Part shown: one piece after another, positions 44,685 through 45,963 of the stretch
Position numbering within the stretch: position 1 is the stretch's first letter
Layout: each line of letters begins with the position of its first letter
Assembly: GCA_002723255.1 (NCBI GenBank)
Contig: PBNW01000079.1
Coordinates: 1-45,963 of the forward strand
Direction: 5' to 3'
DNA length: 45,963 nucleotides
DNA from: Pelagibacterium sp.
GTDB taxonomy: Bacteria; Pseudomonadota; Alphaproteobacteria; Rhizobiales; Devosiaceae
Notes under the pieces: model-generated
Database searches by the model: none
The model's input: the letters and a program-made list of their open reading frames with translations, nothing else
What the model was told of the DNA's origin: nothing
Program-made: the position numbers and the translations under genes

Positions 44685-45626
44685 TCAGCTAAAGCGGCTT
44701 GCCGTGATCGAGGTCGGCGGCACCGTGCCGGAATAGAACGCATCGATATTGTCCTTGACCGTCTGAGCCATCCCCGTGCGCGTTTCGACGGTCGCGCTGC
44801 CCTGATGGGGGATAAGAAACACATTATCGAGCGCCAGAAAACGTGCATCGATATTGGGCTCGTTCAAGAACACATCTAGCCCGGCCCCCGCGATGGATTT
44901 CGCCTCCAGCGCATCGAGCAGCGTCGCCTCATCGATCACGCTGCCGCGCGCGATGTTGACCACGAACCCGTTCGGCCCCAATCCATCGAGAACCTCTTTG
45001 TCAATCATCCCCTGGGTTTCAGCCGTCGCCGCCACCGCGACCACCAGCACATCGGCCCATTGGGCCAGCGCCGCCGGCGTATCGAACGCACTCCAGCCAG
45101 CGACCGACTTTTCCGAACGGTTCCAGAACCCGATATCGAACTTGAAGGCTTCTGCCCGTTCACCAATCGCCCGCCCGATGGCGCCCAGCCCGACAACGCC
45201 GAGTTTTTTGCCCTTGAGCGCCCGGGCCAGTCCCATCTTCTTGCCCTGCGCCCAGTCGCCCGAACGCACGAAGGCCTGGCCCTGCCCGAACGCACGCATC
45301 GAGGCGATCACCAGCCCCACCGCCATATCGGCCACATCGTCGGCCAAAACCCCCAGTGTCGTTGCCACATGAATCGACCGCGACACACAAAGATCGAGAT
45401 CGATCCGGTCGGTACCCACCCCGTTGACCGCGATCAATTCGAGATTGGGCAGTTTCTCGATCCATTCGCTTTCCATCCCCAGCCCGCCATTGGTCATCGC
45501 CACGCGGAACTCGGAAAGCCGCTCCTGCGCTTTGGGATCATCGGCGGAAACCAGTTCGTACTGCGCCGCAAGTTGCGAACCGATCGGCTCGAGCAAACTA
45601 TCAAATGTCAGGATGGGTTCGGCCAT
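44685..45626 (-). CDS. D-2-hydroxyacid dehydrogenase (glyoxylate/hydroxypyruvate reductase-like)
   Basis: 313 residues, NAD(P)-dependent D-isomer 2-hydroxyacid dehydrogenase family. Nucleotide-binding motif KLGVVGLGAIGRAIGERA, with FWNRSEKS after strand 2 (the NRS pattern suggests NADP+). Catalytic arginine is in VNIARGSVIDEATL, glutamate in LDVFLNEPNID and histidine in FLIPHQGSATVETR. It reduces glyoxylate, hydroxypyruvate or related ketoacids. In this cluster it may process a product of the sugar-acid route. AGAGG lies seven bases before the ATG at 45626. Confidence 0.85.
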   Translation of the reverse strand: MAEPILTFDSLLEPIGSQLAAQYELVSADDPKAQERLSEFRVAMTNGGLGMESEWIEKLPNLELIAVNGVGTDRIDLDLCVSRSIHVATTLGVLADDVADMAVGLVIASMRAFGQGQAFVRSGDWAQGKKMGLARALKGKKLGVVGLGAIGRAIGERAEAFKFDIGFWNRSEKSVAGWSAFDTPAALAQWADVLVVAVAATAETQGMIDKEVLDGLGPNGFVVNIARGSVIDEATLLDALEAKSIAGAGLDVFLNEPNIDARFLALDNVFLIPHQGSATVETRTGMAQTVKDNIDAFYSGTVPPTSITASRFS

Positions 45627-45676
45627 GTCTGCCTCTTTGCGCAATTTCGGAGTGCCCGGTCCGTATCAGGATAAGG

Positions 45677-45963
45677 CTAGTGAGCGATTTGACCCAGGAA
45701 CGTCTTTGTCCGCTCATTCTGCGGATTGGAAAAAAAGCTCTCGGGCTCACCCACTTCGACGATCTCACCCTTGTCCATGAAGATCACCCGATCGGCAACC
45801 TTGCGGGCGAAACCCATCTCGTGGGTCACCACCAGCATCGTCATCCCCTCGCTCGCCAGATCGATCATGGTGTCGAGCACCTCGTTGACCATTTCCGGGT
45901 CGAGCGCCGAGGTCGGCTCGTCGAACAGCATGATTTTCGGGTTCATGCACAGCGCCCGCGCGA
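45677..45963 (-). CDS. Polar amino-acid ABC transporter ATP-binding protein, C-terminal part (start outside window)
   Basis: The last 95 residues of an ATPase of the GlnQ/AapP type: Walker [23 protein letters not shown], the switch histidine in [17 protein letters not shown] and the family ending [17 protein letters not shown]. The Walker A and signature motifs lie beyond the window edge. It powers uptake of amino acids such as glutamine or glutamate; the substrate cannot be told from this part. Same strand as the following dehydrogenase, 50 bases apart. Confidence 0.92.
   Translation of the reverse strand, partial: ARALCMNPKIMLFDEPTSALDPEMVNEVLDTMIDLASEGMTMLVVTHEMGFARKVADRVIFMDKGEIVEVGEPESFFSNPQNERTKTFLGQIAH

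Overview
The window is GC-rich, gene-dense chromosomal DNA of an alphaproteobacterium, most likely of the order Hyphomicrobiales (Rhizobiales). A Devosia/Pelagibacterium-type genome is my guess, not shown by the sequence. Supporting features are a cysteine-free L36 protein, a FixL/FixJ pair beside an Fnr/FixK-type regulator, an RpoE-ChrR unit, a LiuR-type MerR regulator beside beta-oxidation genes, and a palindromic intergenic element of a kind common in this order. No rRNA, tRNA, insertion sequence, prophage or CRISPR array was seen.

Layout. 1-2.2 kb: 3' end of pyruvate kinase, rpmJ, and a degenerate receiver protein. 2.2-7.9 kb: oligopeptide ABC operon oppABCDF (minus strand). 8.0-16.4 kb: fatty-acid beta-oxidation, with a thiolase, FadB-type and FadE-type operon (minus) divergent from an acyl-CoA ligase and a LiuR-type MerR regulator (plus); both promoters carry a similar ACGT-containing site. 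16.4-20.3 kb: a PAS-GAF-GGDEF-EAL protein with a ruined GGDEF motif, and an ALDH7-family dehydrogenase. 20.4-24.4 kb: a stress module resembling the RpoE-ChrR singlet-oxygen regulon, with an ECF sigma, ChrR and DUF2177 divergent from a flavoprotein and DUF1365, and two matching ECF-type promoters back to back. 24.7-27.6 kb: a FixL-like kinase, FixJ, and a convergent Fnr/FixK-type regulator.

27.7-42.5 kb is the remarkable part, a rearranged Pel-like exopolysaccharide locus. The minus strand encodes a short PelE-like protein, PelF (glycosyltransferase), PelG (membrane transporter) and a PelD-like protein that stops after its coiled coil, without the GAF/GGDEF c-di-GMP receptor. The plus strand, from the same divergent promoter, encodes a PelA-type glycoside hydrolase, a membrane-anchored TPR protein, and a 1900-residue RTX protein. 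That protein joins four copies of a putative carbohydrate-binding domain, a PelA-like Rossmann and polysaccharide-deacetylase region, cadherin/Ig-like domains and a type I secretion tail. Next to it are a PrtD-type ABC exporter and its HlyD-type adaptor. PelA therefore appears split into a Sec-exported hydrolase and a type-I-secreted deacetylase. PelB and PelC are not present. Two nearly identical Fnr/FixK-like boxes lie in the divergent pel-like promoter and upstream of the exporter operon, suggesting that the neighbouring Fnr-type regulator, rather than c-di-GMP binding to PelD, ties the parts together.

42.85-45.96 kb: a minus-strand catabolic cluster resembling the non-phosphorylating L-fucose-type pathway (FAH-family hydrolase, 2-keto-3-deoxy-fuconate-type dehydrogenase, D-2-hydroxyacid dehydrogenase), then the 3' end of an amino-acid ABC transporter ATPase.
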